Source: Phlebiopsis flavidoalba (taxonomy: Eukaryota; Basidiomycota; Agaricomycetes; Polyporales; Phanerochaetaceae). From it: a stretch of DNA of 64,000 nt. How positions within the stretch are numbered: the stretch's first letter is position 1; each line of letters starts with the position of its first letter. Below are positions 21,542 through 36,600 of the stretch, piece after piece. The notes beneath the pieces were generated by a model. It saw only the letters and a program-made list of their open reading frames with translations. It searched no databases and was not told the DNA's origin. A program made the position numbers and the translations under genes. The stretch covers positions 1,426,001 to 1,490,000 of the forward strand of contig JAOCPU010000002.1 of assembly GCA_035772785.1 (NCBI GenBank). The letters run 5' to 3'.

Positions 21542-24500
21542 TCATCCAGAGACAGCGCGCGTCCCCACTCCCATTTCAAGACATCCGTCACTGCGCCGGC
21601 GACGACGGCGACGACGAACGACGTCCTGCATCGTCACCGGTACTTGCCCGTTGACGTGCGACCGAGCTCGACGGCCGGGATGGTGCGCCTGTGGAAACTG
21701 GAGTCGTGGCTTTTTCGCCGCGCTGACGAGATCGGACGAGCCCGCGCGAGGCGCGCTCTCCTTCATGACCATGCTTGGCGTGTATCTCCTCGAGCTTCCG
21801 GCCTTGACCTTCTTCGGCCAGAACAGCGTGACAAACGTCCATAGATGCCGTTTTCCACCGCTTCGCGTCCTCACCCGACTTGGCCTTCTGTTTTCGAGCA
21901 CCGTACTCGATGCGCTTGCCGATGGCAGCCAGCGACTCTTTGAGAATGATCGGCGACCTTGTCGTCTCGAGGGCATATCGCCACCAGAGAGCTTGAGGTT
22001 TTTCTAATGGCCGTATTAGTATCACAGAAGGACAATAGGGGTTTAGTTACTCACGAGCTGCTTCTTGACTGGTCGGGAGTTCCTCTTTGGTCGCAGCCTC
22101 ATCCATGGAAGGGCTGAGGGTTACTGTTAGCGCTCCAGTCAAGGGCAAGGGTTATTAGGAGCTTACCACTCATCCGACGATGGGACGAGTCAGTGAAGGT
22201 AGGAGTAGGTCTCCCCCCGCTTCCTCTTCTTCGTGCTGCCCTCCTCGACAGACGCCACTGCCTCGCTCTCCGCTCTCCGCTTGATGCTCGAGCTGTACGA
22301 GGTTGACGCGACTGCGGAGGCGGCGACAGAGACGCCTTGTATCCTCCGCTGCTCTTTCTCTGGAGCGTGCTCTCGATGGCCCGGATCTTCTCGTCGTGCT
22401 CGCGCAGGATGCCAAGGAGGTAGTCGCCCGACGCACGAGATGAATGGCGTTGGGAATCGGCTTCGTCGAGGAGTTCCTCGCCCTTCTTGCCCTCCTCCAG
22501 GAAGAACTTGCCGTCAAGTCCAAGCCTGGCGTCCTTGGCCATCGCCTCCCAGTTTGCCGAAGCCGTACAAGTACGCACCGACCAAACAGCATCGCATCGT
22601 CCGTTGGACCCCACGTCCCGAACAGTTCAGCGTTGGGCGAATGTTGTCGACGGGCAACGCCCACTGGTAGACATCGTCCATCTCGCTAAGATACTTGAAG
22701 AGAACTTGGAGGTCTTTATGCCGGGGAGACAACAGTCTCAGCGTTAATGTTTACCGACGTTGCGATTACGTGGACCAGCACGGCCTTGCTCTTCTGCGCG
22801 ATGTTGTTCAAGGTCTCACCGGCCTCTATCCGGGTACGCTTCTCGTTGTTGTTCTCCTGCACACGGGCGTGCTCGCAGAGCTCCACAATGTCGTCGGCTG
22901 TGTCAATGATCATGCCTCGGTTCTTGTCTTGAAAAGCTTTGGCCTCGGTGGGAACCTGCCCTGCGATGAGTCCACAATAACAAAAGACGGAAACCCAAAG
23001 ACTCACGATGACTTCGTACCGTTGACGAATGTCTCCCCATCGTTGGAGACTGCGGATCAAAACCCCGCAACGGGTCGCGCTCTTTGAGCTCCATGGCTTT
23101 CTGGGTGGCAGTCTTGCGCTGAGGTGCGGGAGCTTGGGCTTCTTCGGGGGCGGGGGCAGGCGCAGACTGCTCGACATCCATGCCTATTCGTACGAAATGG
23201 GCGCCGTGTGTCCGCTTCCGATCCTTCGATTCTCTCTCGCGAGCGGCTAGCTCTTCCGCCTCACGCTTGGCCTCCTCCTCTTCGAACTTCTGCCGCATAT
23301 CCTCGAGGGGGGATGATGTCCTCCCAACTCATGTCGTTCTTGACATCACTGACGTTGGCGAACTGGGGGGCCAAGAATCCCTCACCGCCGAGCGAGGCCA
23401 CCCTCGTTGTTCGACGCCATGGTTCGTGCTGCTCGGCGGTTTTGATGGATGTCGTCGAGATTCATCTCGTCGAGCTTTTGGTTCTGCTGACTGTACCATG
23501 CCCCCCTTGTCGAAGCTGACGGGTGCGCAGCAGAAAGAATCATCGCACACGGTTGCCCCATTCATCGATACACGCAGTAACGGGACACCCACATTCTCTG
23601 TTGCACCGTACTTGAGGACGGCATGCAGTTCGTCCTTGCTGAGATCGCTCGGTTTGGGCGTTCTCCTTCGTAGCGCCGGCCTTGGAGCTAAGGTTGTGCC
23701 TGCGACGTGTCCATCTGGATTTGATAACTGAAATGAAATGCGCATCAGTTTGACGTTCCGGCGCAGACAACATCGTAATGCCATTCGACACGACTTACTC
23801 GCATTTACTCGAGCACCATCTTCTTCTTCGCCCGCTCCAGAACGTCCCTACCTCCATTGTGGTCCTTGCTCACGAAGCGGTACAACGCTGACATGCGACT
23901 TCTGCCCGATGTATAAAACGAATGTGCACTGGTATGCCATCGCCGTGCCCAGTTGCAAGGGCGTTTTTGTGGGTTCCAGTCCACTCTGCGGGTGCGTGCA
24001 CCAGGGTCAGCAACGCGGACAACGCATTGACGCGCTCCATCGACGAATCATCTACTCACGTCAAAGATGATTAACGGTATCGGCCGTCTCGAGGTTGATA
24101 CCGAGTCCGCCGCCGGCGCGCGTGGAGGAGCAGAAAAGGCGAAGTCGGGTGACCCAGGGGCATTGAAATGCGCGATGGACTTCTTCCTTGCCTCCGACGA
24201 GGACCATGCCGTCGAGTCGCTGGAACTGATTAGCTGCGGAGGGACATGTATTCGCTGAGGAGGTCAAGCATGCGGACCATTTGACTGAAGATGAGGACGC
24301 GATGGCCGTCTTGACGGAGCACGAGCAAGCAACTTGTCCAGGAGCACCATTTTGCCGCTATTCATCACGAGGCCTTTCAGGAGTTTCCTCGTTTGTGGCA
24401 GCCTCCGGCTCAACACACCCTCGAAAAGATAGGGGTGGATTTCGCCGCCTTCTTGAGCTCCATGGCTATGGCGGACGTTTAGGTAGTTACAAGAAAGGAT

Positions 24501-27235
24501 AGTAGAACACAAACCAATGTTCAAACAGACTGATATTTGTATTACCGTTTGCGCTCTTGACGAGGCTTGAAAGTTCTACAGAGTTTGTTCAGAACGCGAG
24601 CAGCGCGTTAGAGTAAACGAGATTTAATACCTTGGTCAAAATGTTCTTGTAAAGATGCGTCTGCAGGGCACTCATCTCCACGCGAAGAATACGTTCACTC
24701 TTCGTAGGGAGAGAAGTGAGAACGTCCTTCTTGAGACGACCGTAGCATGAGTGACTCGAGCTGCTTGTGCAGGTCCTTGATCTTCTCCTCATGGTCCGCA
24801 TCGGTAAGATCGAATTCGTTCGTCAGTTGGACTGTTGGAATCAAAGCACAAGACGAGGCTCAGTCAGCGTGAAACTGGGGACAAGACCGGACACGACGTA
24901 CACTTCTCGGGCTATCAGGAAGTGCATCAATGACAGAACAGCTCTACGAGAATATCGTTATCGTCAGCACGAAAAAACAGATGTGGCGCGCGCAAAACAT
25001 ACCCTTGACGTTGTTTTGAAGTGGATAGTTCCAGTGATGAGAACCTTGGGAAGCGGCGGAGAAGGATCGCAGGGCCTCGTAAAGCTGACTTTCCGAGTTT
25101 TTCAGTCGGTGCGCCTAGAGGCTATGTAAGCTCATGCGCGGTATACAGTCCAGCCAGGGATGTACCTCGTCCACGGCAAGAACCTGCCACTTGATGTCAC
25201 TGAGCTCTCTTGAATCGCGAAGGGTGATCTCGTAGGTGGTCAGGAGCACGTTCATCTTCAGTTTCTTGTTCGTAGGACCGAACTCAAATGTGCGGATGGT
25301 CTCCCGGGCCGTGGCATTACCAATGTAGACAATGAACGTTGATATCGGGTATGCCCAGGTTGCAAACTGCGATTGCCAGGCCGTATGATGGTTGGACAGG
25401 GGCACAATGACGAGGAACGGCCCGTATTGAGCCCTCTCGTGGAACAGATACGATAGGATAATGATACGCTCTGGACAGTCTAATCCGAGCTCGTTAGACC
25501 AGAATGGGAAGGCGGGTTGGGAAGGTACTTACCTTGCCCAGTCCCATCTCGTCAGCGAGAATACCGTTTTCGCCCTTAGACACACAAATAGGCGAGCCAG
25601 TTAAGACCTGTAAGCTGGAAGTCCTTGAGCTCGCCCCCGGTAGCGGCGATGTACTCTGGGTCTTCAGTGAGTCTTCTCGAATGCTGGTCTTTGGTGTCTT
25701 GGGTACTGCTGACTCTTGTAAGGGAACTTCGCTTCGCGGGCCTCCCGTTGTCTGTATGCGTCGATGAGATCCTTCGCGATGGAGCGAATCTCGTCCTGGA
25801 GCTCCCAAGTGCAGTGATCGTAGTTTAGGTTGTTCCACTTGACTAGGTACTCGACCCGTCGCCCGTCTGGCCTTCACGCTGGGACACGATCCGTTCTACC
25901 CGGTCTTGTAGGGGTCTCTAACTCTTCCTTCTCTCGTTTCCTTGTCTAATAGGAGTGCTTCCTTGTCTTCTCTGGTAAGACCAGGCGCGTTTTGACGCGT
26001 TCTAGGTAGAGCTTGTATGCTTTGATGTAGTTGTCCACACGCTTGACACCCTTGAAGCGTTTCAGGAATTCGTACATCTCGTCAGTAGATTGTGGAGATG
26101 GGAGAAACCCTTCCATTTAATGTGGAATCTCTGCAAGGACAGCATAAACTACCTCGCATACATTCACAAAGAATACCACGTACCAAGTTGGTATACCAGT
26201 TGTCCTCTGGATCGCTCAGATGCTGTTCGTCATCGATTGTGTGTCCCAGCACCATCTCTATCTCGTCTTCTTCCTTGATCGCGACAGGAGGTCCATACTC
26301 GCCCCCCTCGCCCTCTTCCTCATCGAACTGTTCAAAGTCCTGAACATCATCGACGTAGTTGGGGACCTTGGTTCCTCGGCTCGACACACGGACCTCGTCG
26401 CTGGAAATGCGAGGCTTCTTCTTCTTCTTGGAACGCGCACCGTAGTCTGAATCCGAGTCCGAGGGCGAGTCACGGCGAACTTGAACTGCCAAAGGTGCTC
26501 ATTAGCGACACATTTACGCGTCAGTGGCTATGCCACACACACCTCTAGGCTTGGAGGGTTGCTTCTTCCTCTTCGGAGCCTTCTTCTTTGTCGAGCCGTA
26601 CTCTTCGTCGGCATAAGAGGCGTCCTCTTCCTCTTCGTCCTCGGGCTCGGGATCATCCTCATAACCCTGTCACATATATAACTTGATATGGAAAATGCGA
26701 GAAACTAATAAGGCATACCGAGTCTTCCTCATCTTTCACCTGAACACCAACATGGTCAGGCTCTGACAATGACAACAATGAACGCTTTGTGCACACTCAC
26801 CACATGTTTCCCATTGTGCGCTGACGACGAGGGCGCCGCGTGGGCGACCTCGGGGGGTGTCGATGAGCTCGTCGTCGTCGTCGTCTTCACCGTCGGCGTC
26901 GATATCATGGTCCTTTTTTGGACATCTACGTCCGAGTCGGCCTGCAGGTTGAGGTCGTCGCTCTCGTCGCTGCTGGCGCTGACAGGGTTTTTGAGGGGGG
27001 ACTGAGCGGGCGGACATCGGGGGATCGGCGGCGATTCCGGCGAGAGAGCAGAGCAAAGGGGTGGCGGGAGCTCTGGGGAGGGTGCTGTGGCCGACGGCGA
27101 GGACGATGGTGGGGGCGGTGAGAGGGGGGTTGACGGCGTTGGCAAGGGGGTTTCACGAGCGCGCCAGAGCCGACGAGCCCGGATTATGAGCTGGGGCGTT
27201 CGCACGCTCGTGGACACGTGTCGACGCCGGGCCAC
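21542..27235 (-). CDS. CHD1: chromodomain helicase DNA-binding protein 1
   Basis: ATP-dependent nucleosome-spacing remodeller, with all its parts in order on the minus strand. The acidic N-terminus has [17 protein letters not shown] (about 26,950) and [16 protein letters not shown]. Chromodomains follow: DNWYTN near 26,180, then [21 protein letters not shown] sequence near 25,830. The SNF2 ATPase shows [14 protein letters not shown] near 25,550, [20 protein letters not shown] near 25,220, [17 protein letters not shown] across an intron near 25,115-25,165, and ITGTPLQNN near 25,030. The C-lobe shows [20 protein letters not shown] near 24,360, [23 protein letters not shown] near 24,090 and [30 protein letters not shown] and ETMASN follow, then the SANT-SLIDE region, including [13 protein letters not shown] near 22,640. 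A CHCT/DUF4208-like segment, [20 protein letters not shown] (about 21,930), precedes a basic low-complexity tail. Motif VI (QARxHRIGQ) is garbled. The start Met at 27235 is tentative. Confidence 0.93.
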
Positions 27236-27878
27236 CCCTCATCGTCACCGCCCATGGGCGAATACTCCGACCTGGTCGTGACCGTCCCATCCAAGCACCT
27301 CCCTAACTCGAGCCGGCTCGTTGTCACAGGGGGGGGACCCGACGACACTCACGCTCCGCCCCGCTTTTCTCCAGCCTTTCTCCTCGTTTTCTCCTCGTCG
27401 TCGTCGTCCCGGCAGATCCATCAGGTCACCATCACCCGCGTGCTCGCAAACTCTACTCCTACGCCCGCAGACACGCCCCTCGGCCACATCGAGCCCAGAT
27501 TCACCCACCGCGGCTCGGCCGTCACAGCCGCCGCCCCACCCTGCCTCGGTCATCGTCGCCGGCGGCGTCCACGCATGTCACAGCTTTGTCACCGGCGTCA
27601 CGCTCACCCGCTCATTGCCCCCGTCACGCCCTCTTCCCCGGCGTCACTGTCTCCAGCGTCGCCCGCGGCTTCCGTCCGCAGCGGCGCAGCGCGTTGCTCG
27701 CTTCGTCCGGCCTCGCCGGCGCTCGGGTCCACAGTCACGCACGCTTCGTGTCCCGTCGCAGCGGCCGCATTGCGGGCCCATGCAGGCTCAACCAGGGGCG
27801 GTATCGTTGCGGGTATATACGGTGTGTACATGATAAAGACAGCAGTGTCACAGAGCGAAATAAATATATGCAGCAATA
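27236..27878. other. CHD1 promoter region, GC-rich
   Basis: Region between the 5' end of CHD1 (-) and the 3' end of the aspartic protease gene (-). It is GC- and CpG-rich and gives a 246-codon open frame on +. That frame is low-complexity (Ser, Pro, Arg, His) and looks like a composition artefact, so I treat the region as promoter. Confidence 0.45.
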
Positions 27879-29696
27879 TTATACCCAAAATGAAGCAACT
27901 AATTTTGGTCCAACGTCCGTGGGGGCTAGTATCGCCGGTTCGGCTGGTACTGGTGTAAAGGGTGCGTCTTGTCCGTACTGGGCATACTGGCCATTCTCGA
28001 GTCCACCCGGCGCAGGGTCGTGCAAGCGGCGGTATCGCTTGCGGCGGCTGGTCGCGATGCACATCGCGATGCCAATCAAGGCTGCAACGCCGAGCAATGC
28101 ACTTCCCGCAATGATGTATGGGAGATACGGGTGTATCTTGGATGCAAAGCTGTCGTCGTCGTTGCTACTATTGTTGTCGTTGTTCGTTCGGCGGTAGCAC
28201 TGATGCAGGTAGGGAGGTGGAAGTTCGAAGTGTCGTCCACTAGCCCATTAACCGTACTTGAACAAAGTCCGAATGGTGCCTCTGCGGCAATCAGTCGTGA
28301 GTAGGGAGAAGCTGGATGTACGGATCGGCGGTCTTGGACGAGGCGCCGTCAACAAAGTCTCCGTAGTTTGATGAGCATATATGCATTGCGGACTGCACGA
28401 GGTAGTCAATAGTCTGTTGCCAATGCCGAACACGAGGACGTACGGAAGGCCATGCCCAGGATCATGTCGTAAGTAGATGATTCGGCACCGGGCTGGATGG
28501 GCTGGAAAGCACCTACGCAGACAGGGTTGCCAAGAGCATCTGTCTTGCCCAGCGAAGACAGACTGGTGTCCAGAGCGTGTACAGGGTAGCTCACGTTACC
28601 CGAACTTGAACGTAACGTTCAGTTCGACGTCGCACGGCAGACTGTATACCTCTCCCAAGCCGGAATAGTTGGTCAGCTGTGCGCCCGGGACTCGTGCAAT
28701 AGAACGCGTCTGCAACGGCTCTGCGTGCGCGTAAGCATATATCCATGTTACACGAGTAAATGAGAACGCACTTCGGAACCTGCGGCAGCGAGAAGCCAGT
28801 GTCGAAGATGGCGTTGAGCCTATTCTTTCCACCATTCTTGACATGCGACGTAACTTGCACAGGGTTGCCGTCGGGACCAATGATGCCATCCGCATCAAGC
28901 AATGTCTGCCAGTGTTGTCCAGAGCTGTCGCTCACTTCGAACACGGCAGCTTAGGCATGCTGGTCACATTCTCATAGCCGCTAATGGGATGGCCAATTGT
29001 CAGGTCGCCAGGGAAGGGGGTCGGATGGGTCGTCGCTACGCCGCGAGATAAATCGTCAGGATATTAGGCGTGGAGGTGTTTTGGCGAAATATACGGTCGA
29101 GAGGTGTTGTCGCCGTTGGGGTTGTTAAGAGTGCTGTGAATATTGGAACCAGAGTTCGGGCCAAGACCAATGAGACCTTCGCCTTTCGGGTTGTTCCCTG
29201 ATTGGTCCAGAATGAATGCTTGATTCATGACCGTGAACTCTCTTCGAACTCCATTTTCGCGGTGAGAATAGGGCCTAGATTAACGTTAGCGGGCAAAAAC
29301 CTTCCGTGTAAAGTGCATCATTCACCTGAAGCTGCGCCGATGGCGTAGTTCACGGTACCCTTCTTCCCTGTATTCCCTGCGCCGGCCACGCTGCCCGCCA
29401 CATACAAGTCGGAGCTGCGTGTCAATTACTCAGTATACCAGCTTCTGCACGCCACGCAAAAGGGCTCACCTTCCGGTATCAATAAGCACTGGGAATACCT
29501 CATCGTTGAGCGTAATATTCGTATAGTACTACTTCAGGTCGCCGTCATCCCTCAGTGTTGCCGTCATGCCACTCCTCCGTTGCAGCCGCTCCTCCCGCGG
29601 CCGCCTTTGCCCACTTATCCGTATAGCATGAATTGAGGTGATATCATTGAGTAGTAACGACAGGTAGAGCAACAGAGACGTTGCAATAAACTTCAT
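27879..29696 (-). CDS. aspartic protease (A1) with C-terminal membrane anchor
   Basis: Pepsin-family secreted or surface aspartic endopeptidase. ATG at 29696 gives MKFIATSLLLYLSLLL, a clear signal peptide. The first catalytic motif is FPVLIDTG near 29,480, split by an intron (GTGAGC...GCAG) from SDLYVAG. Then come NYAIGAASGP, NQAFILDQSGNNPKGEGLIG and LGPNSGSNIHSTL. The second catalytic motif is AIFDTGFSLPQVP near 28,800. Further on are YPVHALDTSLSSL, YDMILGMAFLRNVYV-type sequence near 28,450 and DPYIQLLPTTD. Near 28,100-28,040 a hydrophobic stretch (IIAGSALLGVAALIGIAMCI) is followed by SRRKRYRRLHDPAPGG and a short Gln/Tyr/Pro-rich tail ending at 27,879. Such a stop-transfer sequence suggests anchoring in the plasma membrane with a cytosolic tail. 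Both Asp motifs are intact. Confidence 0.9.
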
Positions 29697-30246
29697 CGCG
29701 CACCCAGGCGAGACGCGGCCGGGGTTAGCTGGGACTGCACAAAACCGAGACGCGAGAGCGAGCGACGAGAAGGTAAGAAAGAAGGATGAGAAAGCGTAGG
29801 GATAGTTGGGTCTGGACTAGTAGTGTAGGGCCGTCAGGGAAACCAAGACATGAAATGAGCGTGTCCTTTAAATTATGGGTGCGAGGCAAGCTGAAGAGAG
29901 GGCGCCGAAGGGCGGTAAGGGCTGTGCAAGCGCCCGACTCGGCCCACCGCGATCATTGCCCAAACGGCGTCAGGCACACCGCCCGTGGCACTTGACACAG
30001 CCGTGGCCGTCAATCCTCGCTTATGAGCAGCAGCCTGCTGAGGACAAGAGACAAGTGATGTTACAATTTTGGGGATTCTATTGTTCATGATGCGTGAATA
30101 CAGTAATGTGTGGTATACAGTCGTGCATCCCAAAGTCGGGACAACTCTAGAGGGGATGTATGGGCATGCCAAGGACGGCACGCATGTGCCTAGAAATACT
30201 CTTGGTCCAAGAGATGTCAAGAAATGCTTGACGGCAATGACCAGGC
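29697..30246. other. intergenic region
   Basis: Promoter of the aspartic protease gene together with the 3' end of the ATP sulfurylase gene; both genes are on -. No further gene seen. Confidence 0.5.
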
Positions 30247-32487
<2,241 letters not shown>

Positions 32488-35400
32488 TGCTGCTCGTGAG
32501 GTGGAGGGAGGAAAACGAAAGATAGAGGAAAGGAGGTGTTGAGTGGGGCGATGCGTGCTGCAGAGGCCCGATGAGGTTTTTTTGAGGATAAATTTGCATC
32601 GCATAGTAGTTCTTCATTATATAACTTGCCAGTCAATAGCAAGGTGCAATGGATGGTGAGGTTATCACGCCATCGTAACGGTGACGAGCTCTAACGAGCT
32701 CACGCTTCGGAAGCTATCTTGGCTCTGCCGGCAAGAAAAACGTTGTTCAACCACATTAGTCACGCCGCAGAGCCAGTAAGGGAGTGCGCGACTGGGTTTC
32801 GGAGCGCAAGACGAGAGTGAGAACCTCAGGAAGCTCATCAGAGTCTGACCCTAGGGCGCATCAGCGTGACAGCTGCGAGTCACGCATCAGTGACTAGACG
32901 CCACAGGCCCTTTCGGGCAACTCCCGAGGCACTGGTCCATGGCGGGCGGTCACTGTTCAAGTTGTTCCACTTCCAATACGCCATATACATGTTCTTCCGC
33001 TAGCCTGTACGTGGCAAAAGAAACCCTTGAAAAATCGAATTGTATATGTGTGCCCAGTACTTATCGCAGTCGCTGTCAATGACTACTAGGACACAGTCGA
33101 GCATCGTATACCATACTCATCAAGCATGAAAAGCGAAGGCTTACCGGCCTGTATATCCAAGTCATATTCGATTAGGCACGGTAACATTAAGCGAAGCAAA
33201 TAAGAATTACCTATCAGTTGTCAACCGCGTTCAAGAACACCCAGGTTTGTTCGGGAGAGCCTGTGAAAGTTTCCAAGGTAATCTATCCATACAATATCCA
33301 TAAAACATTGATCAGTGTCGAAGTGGCGAGACCTTGAAATTCGCACGCACCTTGCCGCCATCTGCGGTTGGGGAGGTAAAGCATCCGATTTCGATGGGGT
33401 TGAAGCAGATACTGGCGACGTGATTAGGCTCGTGTGCATGCAAAGGACAGTAGTGTTTAATCACTTGATCCCAGTGTCGGAGGATGTCAGAGCAAACTCA
33501 GAAGGAACTTGATTTGCAAGATCAAGAAAGGTCATTCCCTGTCGATATTTTGCGAGCCGTAGTAAGGAGACGTCTGCCAAATTGGATGGCTGATACGCAC
33601 ACTAGTAGGATCGAATGCAGCGTGAATGAAAGGACCTGTCGACTGCTGGAGCGCCGCGAAACCAGGAAAGCTTAGTGTCCACTGTCATAGCGCAAATCAA
33701 TACTTTCTCTTGTACGGCGGCGGCAACGCATGACAAACCTCTTGGCCAGATGTAACTGGGTCGACAGGAGTGGAAGCAATCACCTATCGACTGGTGAGGA
33801 TATACCATTGCAGTGATAGAAAAAAAAGCGTACAGGTGTACCTTGGGCTACAAATAGATTGGGGATTAAGACATGTCTGTTATTCTCCTGACAGATAGGG
33901 TATACCTTGACTTCCACCAGGGACGTCGATGACGAGGCCCGTGCCAACATTCTTATCGTGTAAAGACCAGCGGCGGGAATCGAGACAGCTTTCACGGAGA
34001 TCAATCAATGCAGTGGAGAGGCAAGATCGCATCCCAATGCTTACCCACAGGTTTAGCTCCTACGGCTATGACAGCAGCGGAAACTAAGAGAGCTGTGAAG
34101 CAGTTGGTGAACATGACCAAAGAGAGATGGTGCGTCGTATCTGGGTGGTTTCAAAACGGACTTACATATCGCGATATATATGTGGTCACTAAACCCGGTA
34201 TTAATGGAACATCCACGAAGACTGTCAGTGAGGCCGGACACAGCATTCGCCTAGTCGCTGGTCGCTACCGGAGTCAAGACCTTGAAGCCGGTGTAGGAGT
34301 TTTCAGCGACCATGGATCCTGGGCAGTAGCCGGCCTTGATGAGACCTTATAGGTCCGCCCGCTGTGCGGGTTGTTTGAGTGTCGTGCGAGAATTGCTCTG
34401 CTATCAGGGCCAACAGGTGTAGTTCAGCAGGCTTGCATCATCGATTTGTTTTGGCAATCGCTTGAAGCGTACAGTCTCCTTCACGTCGCGCCACAATAAG
34501 CTTGTTGCGAAATGAGAACCTACGTGTTACACATGTACGTCGGGGCGAGAGCAGGCCGCCTCGAGCGCCTTATTCCTCAGATGATGCGTCACGAGGACCG
34601 TCTTCGATGTCAAGAACTCGTGCTTCATGATCTGAGACTGGTTGTGAAGCTGTTATTCTCACGGCCGAAGTTTAGCAGGATGGGTACTTACTTCGGACGC
34701 ACGTGCAACGTTTTATGTAGTACCATCGACGTGAGGGCATTGGCACGCCAGTTGTTGACATGGCATGCCGGAGTCAGTATTTCGTCAATATTGCAACGGT
34801 GTGAAGGGGACAGCACGGATTTTTGGAGGAACACTTGTGAGAGCACTTATAGAGATATCGTGTCATTCTGACCATGTAGCATGTTGTTACGTACTTGAGC
34901 CAACATCGTAGTTGTTAGTGACTGGCGACCGCCCGTCCAGGCCGCGCGCTAGACGCATATTTTTTTGTTGTATACACCTGTGTCACGACAAAATTAGGCA
35001 AGTGTAATGAAAAGCCATACAAGCTTCGGCTGGCTGCAACTGCAACTGTGTGCAAGGACTAGAAGGGAGTAGAGACCAAAACTTGCCTCCAGGTACTGAG
35101 TGAAGGTATATGATCACTGTTTTCTTTGACAGGTGACCTGCCTATTGCTGTGTATGCGGCCGTAGTGACGTGTTTTCAACCCGACTTGAGCAAATTCTGT
35201 AAAATAGTGAATATTGTAAAGTGAAGTAGCTTGCTATAACATACAATGTTGATATATACGTCCGTCGAGTGACATATGCTAATTTTAAACGAAGCTGGAG
35301 TTAAGTCGATGGTTGTGAGCTCCGGACGTCGCGGGTGTGGTGCCAGTCAGCTGTCATGGATGATGAATGCAGAATTTTTTTGGAAGCCATTCAGATGCAG

Positions 35401-36419
35401 CACGATAAGCCAAACTGAGCTCTTGTGCCTCTTTTAGACGGCTGGTGTGCCGCTGAGAGTCCTTAGCGCGCTTGGCAACCTTTTTGCCAACCTGTCTTTG
35501 CCGTTTTGGCCCGGGCGTGTCCAATGTGCCGTGCTGTGCTGTCGCAATCGTATGAACGCAGCTGGGCAATCGGGATTGGCAGGACATTTACCCAGAAATA
35601 TTTTTTGAAGGCTAAAGAGTAATAGCTTCTTGCTACGTGGTAACTCCTCAGCGAGTCTGGTAACGGCCTTGGGAGATCAAGAAACCATTCAACGAAGGTG
35701 TAAACAATCGACATGTTTGGTCTCGGATTCGGCCATGCGTCTTAGTGGCTTGAGCGCTGCCTGCGTCCTACAGACCGCGGCGTGTCCCTCTTGGCCGGTG
35801 CTAATGTCTTTGTCAAAACGTGTGTACCTCTGCTGCTATGCATGGCGTTATGAGGCAACTTCTACTTATTTACTGCACGGGTCTGTATGATCTGAGGCTA
35901 TCAAATTGGGTATAGTAGAGCTTGTTAAACTATTATATAAATTATATATTTCATAGCTATTTCTTATGATGGTAACCAAACAGCCGGGCCTCTCACATCA
36001 TTGGCCACCACGCTTGCCATGGCGCGCTTACGACTCGGCTTTGCCTGCCGAAGCTGGCTTAGTGGCTAACCCCAGTGCAAAACGGATTGCCCATTGGCGC
36101 TCTAGCTGAGGACCGACCTGGAGCCGCAAAAGAGGTGCCGATGTTGCCAGGCAACGTGCAATTGATGCATAGGAATAATCTATTTCGTGTAGCTGGCGCT
36201 TGCATCGGCGCCACTTCCCTCTTTGGCTTCCCACACACTCACTACAACGTTACATCGCTGGTCGGTCGAACAACGGCCCATCCGTGCCTCACTCTCGTAC
36301 TCTCTTGGTGATGCTGATAGTCGGAGCATTGTGGGCCCTCGACGTTCGCCTGCGATGATTCAGTATCTACGATGCAGAAGAAGGACCATGTGCCTCCAAG
36401 CTCGCCTGCCCTCCTCCCG
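32488..36419. other. gene-poor stretch
   Basis: Nearly 4 kb without a gene I can name. The minus strand near 33,540-33,680 gives a coding-looking peptide (FAALQQSTGPFIHAAFDPTS, then RISHPIWQTSPYYGSQNID), and near 33,900-34,000 another (GTGLVIDVPGGSQGIPYL). They could be parts of one small eroded gene at about 33,200-34,300. The minus strand at 35,354-35,587 has a Lys/Arg-rich 77-codon frame (KKVAKRAKDSQRH). I found no domain in any of them. The left end holds the promoter of the ATP sulfurylase gene. Confidence 0.4.
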
Positions 36420-36600
36420 TTTCACGAGCCAGGTAGATACCAATAGCGACCGGTGCCGTCGACTCCGACACCCTCCCTTCCCGATTATGAGACCATCCGC
36501 AAGAGGAGGAGCAGCTGCGGAAGGCGACCTTGGAAACCGAAGAGCCAACATCTCGGGCGCATTCGAAGTGTGGCGATTATATGGGCTTATAGCGTGATTT
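36420..36600 (+). CDS. coding island with Glu/Lys-rich helix, unrecognised
   Basis: If one G is restored at about 36,503, the plus strand reads DYETIRKEEEQLRKATLETE then EPTSRAHSKCGDYMGL. This looks like a real charged helix rather than random sequence. The preceding text (VDSDTLPS, and further up IYDAEEGPCASKLACPPP) could belong to the same exon or to the one before. I cannot extend it to a full gene in either direction or name a family. What is downstream to about 36,660 gives a hydrophobic frame (VIFVITISIGVVPISSW), which is probably out of frame with it. Confidence 0.3.

Noticed and set aside
27218..27958. A 246-codon + strand open frame
   Set aside because: Ser/Pro/Arg/His-rich, no domain, no intron signals, and it overlaps the CHD1 promoter and the last codons of the aspartic protease; a GC-composition artefact.
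35354..35587. Lys/Arg-rich minus frame (KKVAKRAKDSQRH...) as a transposase fragment
   Set aside because: It looked like the basic end of a fungal transposase-associated protein, but no catalytic motif, terminal repeat or second copy supports it.
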